Below, one piece after another: positions 7,468 to 16,387 of a stretch of 47,125 nt of DNA (positions are counted from its first letter, which is position 1; each line of letters opens with the position of its first letter). The notes beneath the pieces are model-generated. The model was not told where the DNA came from. It searched no databases and saw only the letters and a list, made by a program, of their open reading frames with translations. A program made the position numbers and the translations under genes. The stretch comes from an uncultured bacterium (lineage in GTDB: Bacteria; Latescibacterota; UBA2968; UBA8231): positions 1-47,125 of the forward strand of contig CALDFW010000078.1 of NCBI GenBank assembly GCA_937942165.1, given 5' to 3'.

Positions 7468-7770
7468 ATGGAGGCCATACAGTTAGAGATTGGATTAGAA
7501 CTCGTACCATTTGTTAAAACAGAGGACGTAAAAGAAGAAAACCTTATAAGCAGCATACGCCAAATGCGACGCGATATGGAACGGGCGGATCACTACCTGA
7601 TCCCTCCTATACGCATCTGCGATAACACGAGCCTCCCGCCGCGCGGCTACCGCATATTCATTTACGAGCGCGCCGTGGCCGGAGGAGAGCTAGGCTACGC
7701 GCACGGCGTAGCGGAACTCTCATCGCACCTAGAGGACAACATTCGTCAGTATGCGATAGGCGTAAACTAA
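7468..7770 (+). CDS. Stand-alone FlhA/SctV-like (FHIPEP) domain protein, 100 residues
   Basis: The protein resembles the first cytosolic subdomain of the type III export gate protein FlhA: LEIGLELVPFV, then ISSIRQMRRDM, LIPPIRICDN, RIFIYE and AGGELGYAHG. It closes with LSSHLEDNIRQYA, which recalls the later FlhA helix around THLxEVIRRHA. Full FlhA is about 690 residues with eight membrane helices; none are present here, nor is any other flagellar or type III secretion gene nearby. AAGGAG lies 9 bases before the ATG. A structured leader precedes it and a strong terminator follows, so it is probably a monocistronic functional gene rather than debris. Role unknown. Confidence 0.75.
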   Translation: MEAIQLEIGLELVPFVKTEDVKEENLISSIRQMRRDMERADHYLIPPIRICDNTSLPPRGYRIFIYERAVAGGELGYAHGVAELSSHLEDNIRQYAIGVN

Positions 7771-7779
7771 AGCACGCAC

Positions 7780-7823
7780 AGACAGAGGAACCGCGCGGAC
7801 AGTGCTCGGTTCCTCTGTCTTTT
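7780..7823 (+). terminator. Strong rho-independent terminator
   Basis: AGACAGAGGAACCG (7780-7793) pairs perfectly with CGGTTCCTCTGTCT (7807-7820) over 14 bp, followed by TTT. It ends the FlhA-like gene, 10 bases after its stop. Confidence 0.9.
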
Positions 7824-7968
7824 CAACCCCCCTCGGCAAACACCTCCCCCACGGTCCACGCCGCCAAACAGCGCTACTCCAATCTGCCGCCAGCGGATTT
7901 ACAGCAGCAGATGAATTTGCTTAATTTTCCGACCGGCTACAGGAATACGAGCAAACAGGAGACAGAGC

Positions 7969-8853
7969 GTGAAACTGACAGACGAGCAAAAAGAAGAATT
8001 TCGCACGCAGGGCTTTCTCATTGCACGCGGAGCACTCACCGACGCAGACTTACAGCCCATTATCGACGAGTTATCAACTTGGATTGATGCACGTGCCCGA
8101 GATCTTCACGCCGAAGGCAAGATAGAAGACCTGCACGAGCACGAACCCTTTACCAAGCGCTATGGCCTGCTCTTTGGCCAGTGCAATGAAGTGGGCAGTG
8201 GCCTCGATATCATGCACTACCGCGGCCGTGCGATGTTCGAATTTCTGCACAACGAAAATCTGCTCGAACTTCTCGAGTCGTTGCTGGGTCCCGAACTGAC
8301 GTGCAACCCCATTCAGCATCTGCGCGCCAAACCACCGCTGAGCCAAGAGGGCAACGCAGGGCCCTCTTTCCACAACGCACCCTGGCATCAAGATGCCGGC
8401 GTCATGATGGAAGAAGCAGAAGGATCGGACGTCGTTACCTGTTGGCTGCCCGTTGGGCGCGCCACGCAGGAAATGGGCTGTATGGAAGTGATACCCGGAC
8501 TGGTGGAGACGGGGTATTTACGCCATTTGCGCGAAGGGGGCACGACCATTGATCCGGAATTGATCCCCAGCGTGGAACCCGTGGTAGCCGAATGCGAGAA
8601 AGGTGATCTCGTACTGATGAGTCGCTTCACCCCACATCGATCGACGCCCAACTACTCGGATGAATGTCGCTGGTCGCTGGACCTGCGCTACCAGCCAACA
8701 GGTCAACACACGGGACGCACCGGTCATCCCGACTTTGTCGTCCGCTCACAGTCAAACCCCGCCAGCGAGATGCGCGACTATGACGAGTGGTGCCGTCTCT
8801 GGGTTGATGCATTTAACAACCCCAAAGGGCACGTTGGACACCGGTCACAGTGA
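7969..8853 (+). CDS. Phytanoyl-CoA dioxygenase (PhyH) family protein
   Basis: The 294-residue protein is an Fe(II)/2-oxoglutarate oxygenase. The facial triad is intact: His140-Gln-Asp142 (WHQDAG) and His223 (TPHRSTPN), with Arg234 as the likely 2-oxoglutarate anchor in RWSLDLRYQ. Residues 1-20 (LTDEQKEEFRTQGFLIARG) match the usual family N-terminus. The start is GTG at 7969 with AGGAGA 6 bases upstream. The family hydroxylates varied small substrates and is strongly expanded in planktonic and sponge-associated bacteria; the substrate here is unknown. It stands alone between a terminator and the kinase gene at 9027. Confidence 0.9.
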   Translation: MKLTDEQKEEFRTQGFLIARGALTDADLQPIIDELSTWIDARARDLHAEGKIEDLHEHEPFTKRYGLLFGQCNEVGSGLDIMHYRGRAMFEFLHNENLLELLESLLGPELTCNPIQHLRAKPPLSQEGNAGPSFHNAPWHQDAGVMMEEAEGSDVVTCWLPVGRATQEMGCMEVIPGLVETGYLRHLREGGTTIDPELIPSVEPVVAECEKGDLVLMSRFTPHRSTPNYSDECRWSLDLRYQPTGQHTGRTGHPDFVVRSQSNPASEMRDYDEWCRLWVDAFNNPKGHVGHRSQ

Positions 8854-9026
8854 GCGCTGTGGGGCATCTATAGAGACCCGAGGCGCGTGAAACCATCTTG
8901 GTGCGCGGGCGCATTCTCAACAGAAACAGCACAAGACACAAGGCGACTCGTCGCCTCCGTAATAGGTGTTTGCACGGACCCGAACCCCCCGTATCTTTAG
9001 GCACGAGGTGACCAGGCAGAACCTAT

Positions 9027-10670
9027 ATGAATAGAATACTCATTGTCGAAGACGAGGCCATCGTTAGCCTTGATATCCAAAACAGGCTACAACGCTTGGG
9101 ATACGAGGTTGTTGGCGTCACCGATACGGGCTTGGAGGCACTCGAATTAGCACGAGACGAGCAGCCGGACATCGTGCTAATGGATATCCATATCTACGGG
9201 GATATCGACGGCATTGAAACGTCTCGTCTCATCCGCAAAGAGATAGATGTGCCCGTTGTCTTTCTCACTGCAAATTCCGATAAAAACACCATACAACGCG
9301 CGCAAGAAACTGGGCCGTTTGCCTACGTCATAAAGCCGTTTAAAGACACCGAGCTCAACAGCACCATCGAAATAGCACTCCACCGCCACAAGCTAGAGAA
9401 AGAGCTAGAGACGCGCGTGCAGGAGCGCACAGCAGAGCTGGCCAGAGTTAACGATCAGCTGCGCCGAGAAGTTGCCGAAAGTCAGCGCATTGCTAAGGTC
9501 AATACAGAGCTGGAAAAACAGCTGCGCCAGTCGCAAAGGATGGAAAGTCTCGGTCAGTTGGCTGGCGGTATCGCACACGATTTCAACAATATGCTGACGA
9601 TCATTAAGGGCTATAGCGAGCTGGTCTTGGGCAGCATCGATCAATCGGGCCCCCTGTACGATGACGTCAACATGGTGCGAGAAGCGGCCGAACGGGCGAC
9701 CGCTCTAACCAGCAAGCTGCTGACTTTTGGCCGCCGCCAGCCGTTGGATATAACCACCTTTGAAATCAATACAACCATTCGTTCCGCGCTCGATATGCTC
9801 CGTCCCCTGCTGGGCGAAACGGTCCGCGTTGAAACCGAACTGCACCCCGATTCTCTCTTTATACACACTGACGCTAGTCTATTTGACCAAGTTATCATCA
9901 ACTTATCAGTTAACGCACGCGATGCCATGCCCGCAGGCGGACAGATTAACATTTCGACCGCGATCCGCTCAGTACAGACCGAGCAGATCAACCGCTTTAT
10001 CAACCTATCTCCGGGCGCGTACGCTCTGATAAGCATACGCGACACAGGCATGGGTATGAGCGAAGAGATACTAAACCGCATATTCGAACCTTTCTATACG
10101 ACGAAGAATACGGGTAAGGGCACCGGACTGGGACTGGCCATGGTTTATAGCATCATCCAACAGAGCGGTGGCCAAATTGACGTGCACAGCGCACCCGATA
10201 AAGGCACGAACTTTGACGTATACTTGCCCCTAGTAGACGATCAAGAGGCAACCGTCGCGCAAGAGGAACCGGTTCCACCTACGGCGCAAGCGGTCTCACA
10301 GGGGACTGTTTTATTAGCCGAAGACGAACAGGTCGTGCGCGACCTAACAGCGAGAATACTAACCGAAGTCGGCTTTGACGTGCTGTCAGCCGACGGAGGC
10401 CACCAAGCAATGGCGCTAGCGCAACAGAACGACGGCCCTATTGACCTGCTTTTAACCGACGTGGTCATGGCCGACATAAACGGCTGCGAATTGGCCCGGC
10501 AGATATCGCAACGCATACCCTCTATACCCGTCGTCTTTATGTCGGGACACAGCCGTGCATCGCTAGCGCAGTATGGCGTACAGCAGGAAGAGTTCGCATT
10601 CCTACAGAAGCCTTTCAGTCCCCAGACCCTAATCGATACAGTGAATGAGGCGCTGAGCAAACGCCTGTGA
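9027..10670 (+). CDS. Soluble hybrid histidine kinase (REC-HisKA-HATPase-REC)
   Basis: The 547-residue protein has no membrane segment. An N-terminal receiver (residues 1-120) carries phospho-acceptor Asp53, Thr81 and Lys103. A coiled coil (120-170) leads to the dimerisation domain with His184 in GIAHDFNNML. The ATPase domain follows (N-box near NLSVNARDAM, DTGMGM, GKGTGLGLAM, residues 285-405), then a second receiver (425-547) with Asp478 and Lys528. A kinase headed by a receiver takes its input from another phosphodonor rather than from a ligand. The next gene starts 15 bases downstream and is probably co-transcribed. No output response regulator lies nearby. Confidence 0.92.
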   Translation: MNRILIVEDEAIVSLDIQNRLQRLGYEVVGVTDTGLEALELARDEQPDIVLMDIHIYGDIDGIETSRLIRKEIDVPVVFLTANSDKNTIQRAQETGPFAYVIKPFKDTELNSTIEIALHRHKLEKELETRVQERTAELARVNDQLRREVAESQRIAKVNTELEKQLRQSQRMESLGQLAGGIAHDFNNMLTIIKGYSELVLGSIDQSGPLYDDVNMVREAAERATALTSKLLTFGRRQPLDITTFEINTTIRSALDMLRPLLGETVRVETELHPDSLFIHTDASLFDQVIINLSVNARDAMPAGGQINISTAIRSVQTEQINRFINLSPGAYALISIRDTGMGMSEEILNRIFEPFYTTKNTGKGTGLGLAMVYSIIQQSGGQIDVHSAPDKGTNFDVYLPLVDDQEATVAQEEPVPPTAQAVSQGTVLLAEDEQVVRDLTARILTEVGFDVLSADGGHQAMALAQQNDGPIDLLLTDVVMADINGCELARQISQRIPSIPVVFMSGHSRASLAQYGVQQEEFAFLQKPFSPQTLIDTVNEALSKRL

Positions 10671-10685
10671 GGTAATGACGCAAAT

Positions 10686-12566
10686 ATGGACCATACGCTA
10701 AAAGACACAGATCGCGCAGCGCTGATAGAACAGTATGACGAGACCGCCGAACAGCTGTTACAGGTAGCGCTCAGCGACGGTCACTTCTCCGGCAGGGACG
10801 GCGTCGGATGGCCCGGTGGCAGCGAACCGACCTTAGAAGCGCTAGGGCAACGCGCTCAGCTTATCGCCACCATCCACGAGGGCATTCCAACGCGCAGGGA
10901 ACAGCGCCTAGCCGATGCCCACGCCCGCTATGAGCAGGCACGCCCGGCCTATCATCAGGCAAACCGCTTGTATCTAAGACTACAGGCGGATTTTTGCCAG
11001 CAGGGCGAGGGAGACGAGCGCGACTTTCTCCAGCTCTACCAAGAGGTGTACCTGCAGGCGCTTGGACGCGACGATCCCATTGAACTAGACGAGGGAGAGA
11101 AGGCACTCGTCCAATTGCGCGTCGCGCGCGTGCCGCTGTCTCACGCCCATGCCGTGGCCGAAAAGATCGGCGCCTCTGAGGGCGAAGACGCGCGCTGGCA
11201 GCACCCGTATACCGTCGAGTGGGACGACGTTCAACGCGCTGGATCGCTGCGCCAGTTACTAACCTCCATCGCAGAATCCGTGGTCGACTTTCTAGCAGCA
11301 GGAGAACTGCTAGCCATACGCTACAACACGTTTAGCAACTTTATCTGGTTGGGTATATCTTGCTGGAAAGCCATCACCGACGTCGAACTTGCCCTGGCGC
11401 AAAGCGGCGCGGATCCGAACGACGAGTTAGATAAATCCGTCCTGCTCGGCAAGTCCATGCTGCTCCAGTTCATGCAGGCCCACTTGGAAGATCCCGCGCA
11501 AATCAAGCCGCGAGAGTACTGGTATGGCCAAGAGTACAGCTATCTAACGCGCGATCTGATTGACCTATCGCGCTCGATCGTCAAAGAAGCCAATGACCTG
11601 CGCTTGGGACCCGTCGATCTTCCACCGCTCTTGGGCGGCGATATAAAGGGACGCTTTCTCGAGTACGGAAACGTCGGCAAAACTCAGGAACTGTCTACGT
11701 GGGGCCGCCGCAAGCGACTGCTGCGCTGGGCTATGCTCTTTCGGCGTACAGGTAAACGCAAAATGCATCTCTTGCAGTCGAACGTAGAAGAGAAAGAGCG
11801 CCTGCGCCGCGCTTGGGAGCAGAACCGCGAGTGGGCGCACGAATCGTTGGACATTTTTGGTATCGAGGTCGATATACGCATCGATCCCCTCTTTGCGCCC
11901 ATCGCAGAAGACCTGGCGCTAGGGTCCGGCAAACACAAAATACTCTTCCTGCCCACGCACCAGAGCGTGTTTGACCATCCGGTGATGAACTACGTGCTCA
12001 ATGACGAGAATTTTATGCGCGCACTCGGATGGGGAGAGCCCACCCCTTGCACGATCTTGGCGCGCTCTCAGCTAACGGCTATGGGCAGTCTTACGGTTTT
12101 TGGTCGCACCTTTACTCCCATAGGATTTACGCCCGAAGAGGTCGATCGCATGATGGAAGAGGCCGACGGCCACGTCGTTATGTCGCGCTCCGCCGATACG
12201 GGTAGCCCGACGCGGCGCTTTGCCAAATTGCTCGACGAGCGCCCCGGCGTAGTCTATCCCGCTGGCACAACGTCATCTTATGCTCTGCAGTGCCTGCCCA
12301 TGCAGCACGGACTCTTCGCGCACCTGCCGCCGGACCTCGTCCTAATCCCGCTGGCCTTTCGCGGTATCCACTCTCTCTGGCCCAAATGTCCCAAGGGGAA
12401 CCTGCACATTCGTCCCGGACGCGTCGAAGTCGTCGTTGGCCCACCCATACTAGGACAAACTACCCTACTTCCACGCAAGCGCGCACTGCGCACCCAGCTA
12501 GAGCCGGCAACCCTCTTTCAGGCCGTGCACATAGCCGACTTGTATAACCCAGCACCGTCCACCTAG
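10686..12566 (+). CDS. Large protein with C-terminal acyltransferase (PlsC/LPLAT-like) domain
   Basis: The protein has 626 residues. The C-terminal 220 residues show the glycerolipid acyltransferase pattern: FLPTHQSVFDHP with the H-x4-D catalytic pair (His425, Asp430), a substrate-binding block near GRTFTPIGF, and VVYPAGTTSS and LVLIPLAFRG. The first 400 residues are mostly helical, without a recognised domain; basic stretches (RRKRLLRW, RRTGKRKM, residues 341-360) may bind membranes. Plain PlsC proteins are 240-300 residues, so this is a long variant, perhaps glycerol-3-phosphate or lysophospholipid acyltransferase-like. It follows the REC-kinase-REC gene by 15 bases. The acyltransferase fold is well supported; substrate and N-terminal role are unknown. 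Confidence 0.8.
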   Translation: MDHTLKDTDRAALIEQYDETAEQLLQVALSDGHFSGRDGVGWPGGSEPTLEALGQRAQLIATIHEGIPTRREQRLADAHARYEQARPAYHQANRLYLRLQADFCQQGEGDERDFLQLYQEVYLQALGRDDPIELDEGEKALVQLRVARVPLSHAHAVAEKIGASEGEDARWQHPYTVEWDDVQRAGSLRQLLTSIAESVVDFLAAGELLAIRYNTFSNFIWLGISCWKAITDVELALAQSGADPNDELDKSVLLGKSMLLQFMQAHLEDPAQIKPREYWYGQEYSYLTRDLIDLSRSIVKEANDLRLGPVDLPPLLGGDIKGRFLEYGNVGKTQELSTWGRRKRLLRWAMLFRRTGKRKMHLLQSNVEEKERLRRAWEQNREWAHESLDIFGIEVDIRIDPLFAPIAEDLALGSGKHKILFLPTHQSVFDHPVMNYVLNDENFMRALGWGEPTPCTILARSQLTAMGSLTVFGRTFTPIGFTPEEVDRMMEEADGHVVMSRSADTGSPTRRFAKLLDERPGVVYPAGTTSSYALQCLPMQHGLFAHLPPDLVLIPLAFRGIHSLWPKCPKGNLHIRPGRVEVVVGPPILGQTTLLPRKRALRTQLEPATLFQAVHIADLYNPAPST

Positions 12567-12666
12567 GTCGTATAGCTCCACGGTCCGGGTCGGTGCCGCG
12601 CACTCATATCGCAGGCTATAAGCCCGATCACATGCGCGTGATCGACCTGCACTTTGGAGGCAGTTC

Positions 12667-13728
12667 ATGTTAAACGTCGCCATCTGCGGCCTGCGCCGCG
12701 GAGCGAGTTTCGCCCGCATCTTCCCCCTTTTTGACGAATGTCGCCTCAGCGCGGTATGCGACACAGATGAAACGCTCCTAGCTCGCTTTGCCGTCGACCT
12801 CCCCGACGTACAGCGCTTTACGTGCTTTGACGACTTAATCGATACGCGGCCCGACATATGCGTCATCGCCTCACCGGTGGCGCTGCACGCAGAGCAGAGC
12901 ATTGCGGCGCTGCAGGCCGGCTGTCACGTTTTACAGGAAGTCTTTCTAGCCGAAACGCTCGAACAGTGTCGCCAGCTTTACGAGGCCGTTAAGGCCCATC
13001 CCGAACAGACATTTATGCTCGCCGAAAACTGCTGCTACTGGCACTTTATACTGGAGTGGAAAAAAATGTGGCAGACAGGTCAACTAGGTGATCTGATACA
13101 CGGCGAAGCCGAGTATGTGCACGACGTCCGCTCACTGATGAGCGACGAACAGGGCCGACCGACTTGGCGGACCGCGCTACCACCGATCCACTACCTAACC
13201 CATAGCTTGGGCCCCTTACTGTGGATTAGCGGGGCGCGCGTCAACCGTGCCATCGCCCTGGCCACCCCGTCTCGCCTGCAGCCCGGACGCCATCACTACG
13301 ACAGCGAGGTGGCCCTCTTTCAGACCGAAGAAGGCGCCACGCTCAAGGTGCTCACCGCATTCCGCATTGCCCGCCAACCCTCTTTTCACTACTACTCACT
13401 CTACGGCACGCACGGCTGCCTCGAAAGTCAGCGCCCTCCCGATGCGCTACGCACCAATGCTTTTTTGAGCGCGCAAAACGGCGCCGAGATGGTGCAGTGG
13501 CCTCTCGGCCGCAACGATCCTCAGGCACCCGACGGCGCCGATTCCGGCGGGCACGGTACGGCTGAGTTCTACATGGTGCGCGATTTCTTAGACAGTATTT
13601 GCTGCGGCCGCCCTTCGCCCATCGGCATCGATGCAGCGCTAGAAATGTCGGTGCCCGGCCTGTGCGCGCATAAGAGCGCTTTGGACGGCGGGAACCCCGT
13701 GGACATACCCACCTATTGGCGCACATAA
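12667..13728 (+). CDS. Gfo/Idh/MocA family oxidoreductase
   Basis: The 353-residue protein has an N-terminal Rossmann fold (VAICGLRRGASFARIF, residues 4-19; CDTDETLLARFA) and the C-terminal alpha/beta domain typical of NAD(P)-dependent sugar dehydrogenases (AENCCYWHF, GDLIHGEAEYVH). The family's catalytic Lys in EKP is not present; the position reads E91-V-F (QEVFLA), as in many uncharacterised paralogues. Conserved His residues further on (PIHYLTHSLGPLLW) may take part in catalysis. GGAGG lies 6 bases before the ATG. Substrate unknown. The gene stands alone, followed by a GC-rich hairpin. Confidence 0.88.
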   Translation: MLNVAICGLRRGASFARIFPLFDECRLSAVCDTDETLLARFAVDLPDVQRFTCFDDLIDTRPDICVIASPVALHAEQSIAALQAGCHVLQEVFLAETLEQCRQLYEAVKAHPEQTFMLAENCCYWHFILEWKKMWQTGQLGDLIHGEAEYVHDVRSLMSDEQGRPTWRTALPPIHYLTHSLGPLLWISGARVNRAIALATPSRLQPGRHHYDSEVALFQTEEGATLKVLTAFRIARQPSFHYYSLYGTHGCLESQRPPDALRTNAFLSAQNGAEMVQWPLGRNDPQAPDGADSGGHGTAEFYMVRDFLDSICCGRPSPIGIDAALEMSVPGLCAHKSALDGGNPVDIPTYWRT

Positions 13729-13733
13729 AAAAA

Positions 13734-13760
13734 CCCGGGGCGTAGGAGGTTCGCCCCGGG
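13734..13760. terminator. GC-rich terminator hairpin between convergent genes
   Basis: CCCGGGGCG (13734-13742) pairs with CGCCCCGGG (13752-13760) around a 9-base loop. Seven A's precede it (13727-13733), giving a T-run on the minus strand. It fits best as the end of the minus-strand unit from 16062 and may also stop plus-strand transcription after 13728. From here to 13984 I see only a short hairpin at 13964-13978. Confidence 0.65.
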
Positions 13761-13984
13761 GTATCATATGGAGTAGGTACCGTTTCCTTGGGTGTAGCGT
13801 TTGGACAGCGGCCGGTTTCTAGGTGCTCGCTTTAGGCCGCCACCCCGCTAAGTAGAGCACTCGTGCTTCCTCCAAACCGAGTGCCAGTGCGAGCGGCAAG
13901 TATAATGAGTCAGTGTGGCAACATCGCCTTCGTCCTGCGCCGTTTTTGCCAATGCAGCATATCAGAGCCTATGCTCTTTTAGTA

Positions 13985-14095
13985 TTACTTAATACTAAGT
14001 ATCGGCCGGTATACGACCGCCTTGAGTATTTTTTCTTCGTCAGCCTTTTTACCCAACTCTGTTAACTGCACGCTGACATGACTCGCATACGGCAT
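13985..14095 (-). CDS. Possible 36-residue small protein downstream of the DUF6785-like gene
   Basis: An ATG at 14095-14093, 20 bases after the stop of the large membrane protein, opens a 36-codon frame (MPYASHVSVQLTELGKKADE and onward) ending at TAA 13987-13985. The product would be small, charged and soluble. The ribosome site is weak, with only AGAAG and GGGCGG upstream. The stop overlaps a perfect palindrome, AGTATTA-CT-TAATACT (13981-13996). Position and strand suggest co-transcription with the gene at 14116, but coding is unproven. Confidence 0.3.
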   Translation of the reverse strand: MPYASHVSVQLTELGKKADEEKILKAVVYRPILSIK

Positions 14096-14115
14096 GTGAC
14101 CGCCCAGCTTCTCGG

Positions 14116-16062
14116 TCACATGTTGGTAATCCAACGTCCTTTTTCAGCCGTTATCACGTAAATGATGCCCCACACACCAGAAACGGCCACCTCTCCCAGG
14201 ATGAGCCCGAGAAAAAATGGCTTTAAGCGCTGAAAAAGGTTCACGCCACCAAAGCGCACAATCGAGCCTTTGAGTATCCAACAGATCAACGCCGAGAACC
14301 AGATCTGACTGGTCAGCCAGCCCACGGCGACGGCAAAGCCAATGGGATGGAAGGGCCACCAGTGCCAGCGATGCTGTGCCCACATGAGAAACCCCTCCGT
14401 TACGGCTCCGACGCCCTTAAAGAACCAGCCGCGCATATTTGCATCGGGCATATCCGTCATCGTGGGGCCGATATACGGCCACCCGTGTGCTCCAGCCCAG
14501 TCTAGTAGCGAAAGATTGATCGCTCCATACGTATAGGCCAGCTTGAGCGTCATATAGGCCGCGCCCAACAGCGAGCATACCAGAGCCAATACCAAACCCC
14601 AAAACAGCCGCGTCTTAGATCCCGGTATCATCTCGGCCAGTTTAAGGCCGTTGGCCGCTGCCACCATGGGAGAAGTTCGCGATTCTCCCTGCCATATAAA
14701 AGTGAAGTTCAGCGCGACCAGCCCCTTGGCTCCGAGAATGGAAGTGCCCAAGCCCGAAATAACAAAATAGGCCGGAACAATTGGGCTGCGCGCCGTTGCG
14801 ACCCCACTGGCGGCCACCACGCGCGCAACGAGAATAAAGAAGATCAAGCTGACGACCAGCAGGACCGGTAACACGACGATCGGCACGCCCGAACGCCACA
14901 GCCAGACGGCAACAAAAAGCAGGCTGCCACAAAATAGCCACAGGGCCGTTCGGTAGCGGAGCAGTTCCTCGCTGTCGTCAACGCCCCCGTCCGGATCCCA
15001 CAGCTTTTGCACCACCTCTTTGAGGTGCGTGCGCGCACCCCACAATCCATACAGCACCAGCACGATCACCGCGCCGCTAGCCTGGTGCGTCAAATCAGCC
15101 GGCTGCGAGTACTCATAGGCGCTCAGCCGCTCCGTGCTGGCGATTCCCAGCGTGCTAAACACGCCTTCCTGGACCTTTGAGAGCACGTAAAAAAACCAGA
15201 TGCTAAAAGTGATTTCTAAATTCACTAGATAGAAGAATCCAACCCAGGCCAAGTTGAGTGCGATGGGCAGGTGCAGCGTCTGGTTAAACAGCGAAAAGCG
15301 ACCGCTCGGATTATACTGTGGTACGATGGGCCAGTAGTGGTTGAGTGCGTTTAGACTGAGCAGCGTAAACGGCACAAAAAAGCCCAACCACATGACGCCG
15401 TCTTTGAAAAAGGGTGCGATAGACGCGCCCTCTTCCTTCTCTATCATATTCTGCGGCAGTTGCACCATCGGATAGGTCAGGCGTTCGTGCACGGACCACT
15501 GGCGATGGAGGATTGCGCTCATACAGATCAACATGAGACTCATGGCCACGATAAGCGCTAGCCACCAGCCCATGGGCTCGACCCAAACGCCCCACGGAAT
15601 AGCCGCCCCCTGCGGCAGGCCCTCGTAGTAGTCCTTAATGGCTTGGAAGTCCTGCGGCACCATCCAGGAGGGGATGAAATCGTGAAAGAGTTCTACGTAG
15701 TTGTTCTCTGGCGTCGCGTAGTAAAACGGGTACACCAGCGTGCCTATGAGAAAAAACATCAATCCCCACGTCGGCACGGTAACGGCCATTAGCAACATGC
15801 AGTAGATCATCACCAGATCGGCCTTGCTCAGCTGAACGTTGCGGCCGAGCACGGCGACGATCGCATTGACTACAAAGGTCAGGACAAAAAAGAAGAAGAG
15901 CGCACCGGGCGATGAGGGATTAAAACCAATCCAATAGTAGTTAAATACGATCCCGTAGGGAGCGATTACGCCAATCGCTATGGACAGGATAACGCCCGTG
16001 AGCAGGCCCCTCATACTGAAAGGCGAGGTCTGGCCCGTCGGATGGTTTGTCGATGCTGTCAT
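14116..16062 (-). CDS. Large polytopic membrane protein, DUF6785/DUF6784-like
   Basis: The 648-residue integral membrane protein has about 12-14 hydrophobic helices, starting at GLLTGVILSIAIGVIAPYGI (residues 19-38). Conserved-looking loops include SKADLVMIYCMLLMAV, HERLTYPMVQLP, SASGAVIVL-like small-residue stretches and WQGESRTSPM. It resembles proteins labelled DUF6785 with a C-terminal DUF6784 domain in Planctomycetes and relatives, which recall oligopeptide-type transporters; no function is established. The assignment is from memory of the family look. The Met at 16062 has only a weak AGAG site. It is divergent from the SDR gene at 16388. Confidence 0.75.
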   Translation of the reverse strand: MTASTNHPTGQTSPFSMRGLLTGVILSIAIGVIAPYGIVFNYYWIGFNPSSPGALFFFFVLTFVVNAIVAVLGRNVQLSKADLVMIYCMLLMAVTVPTWGLMFFLIGTLVYPFYYATPENNYVELFHDFIPSWMVPQDFQAIKDYYEGLPQGAAIPWGVWVEPMGWWLALIVAMSLMLICMSAILHRQWSVHERLTYPMVQLPQNMIEKEEGASIAPFFKDGVMWLGFFVPFTLLSLNALNHYWPIVPQYNPSGRFSLFNQTLHLPIALNLAWVGFFYLVNLEITFSIWFFYVLSKVQEGVFSTLGIASTERLSAYEYSQPADLTHQASGAVIVLVLYGLWGARTHLKEVVQKLWDPDGGVDDSEELLRYRTALWLFCGSLLFVAVWLWRSGVPIVVLPVLLVVSLIFFILVARVVAASGVATARSPIVPAYFVISGLGTSILGAKGLVALNFTFIWQGESRTSPMVAAANGLKLAEMIPGSKTRLFWGLVLALVCSLLGAAYMTLKLAYTYGAINLSLLDWAGAHGWPYIGPTMTDMPDANMRGWFFKGVGAVTEGFLMWAQHRWHWWPFHPIGFAVAVGWLTSQIWFSALICWILKGSIVRFGGVNLFQRLKPFFLGLILGEVAVSGVWGIIYVITAEKGRWITNM

Positions 16063-16387
16063 AGAAAAGCTCTATACGCTCGATTTAGCTGCGAGTAATA
16101 AATAGGGAAAATGCTTAACGCAGCGTGAGTAGGCCATATAAACCTGCTATCCCCAGGAGAGTTCAGCAGGCCTTCGCCCACATAGTGACGACTTGAGAGG
16201 TATCCGTCAAGCTTTCAAGGCACCTTGTTGACAGCACGCTAACAGAGAGCGCATACTCTGGGCTACAAAAAGGTCACTAGGGCTAGCAACGGTCTTAGCG
16301 ACCCCATTAGCCTATACCCCGTCAGTCTCTCTGTGGACGACAAACGCACCATAGGCTGATATCGGTACGCAAAATGGGAGCGCAGAT
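16063..16387. other. Divergent intergenic region between membrane protein and SDR genes
   Basis: These 325 bases hold no gene. CCTGCT and AGCAGG near 16143-16170 can form a weak hairpin, and a candidate promoter at 16228-16257 faces the SDR gene. Nothing else stands out. Confidence 0.5.
16228..16257 (+). promoter_or_regulatory. Candidate sigma-70 promoter for the SDR gene
   Basis: TTGACA (16228-16233), an 18-base spacer and CATACT (16252-16257, 4 of 6 matches) lie 130 bases before the start at 16388. The long leader lowers confidence. Confidence 0.35.

Noticed and set aside
7305-7517. 70-codon plus-strand frame before the FlhA-like gene
   Set aside because: Low-complexity basic translation covering the hairpins; no ribosome site and it overlaps the better-supported gene.
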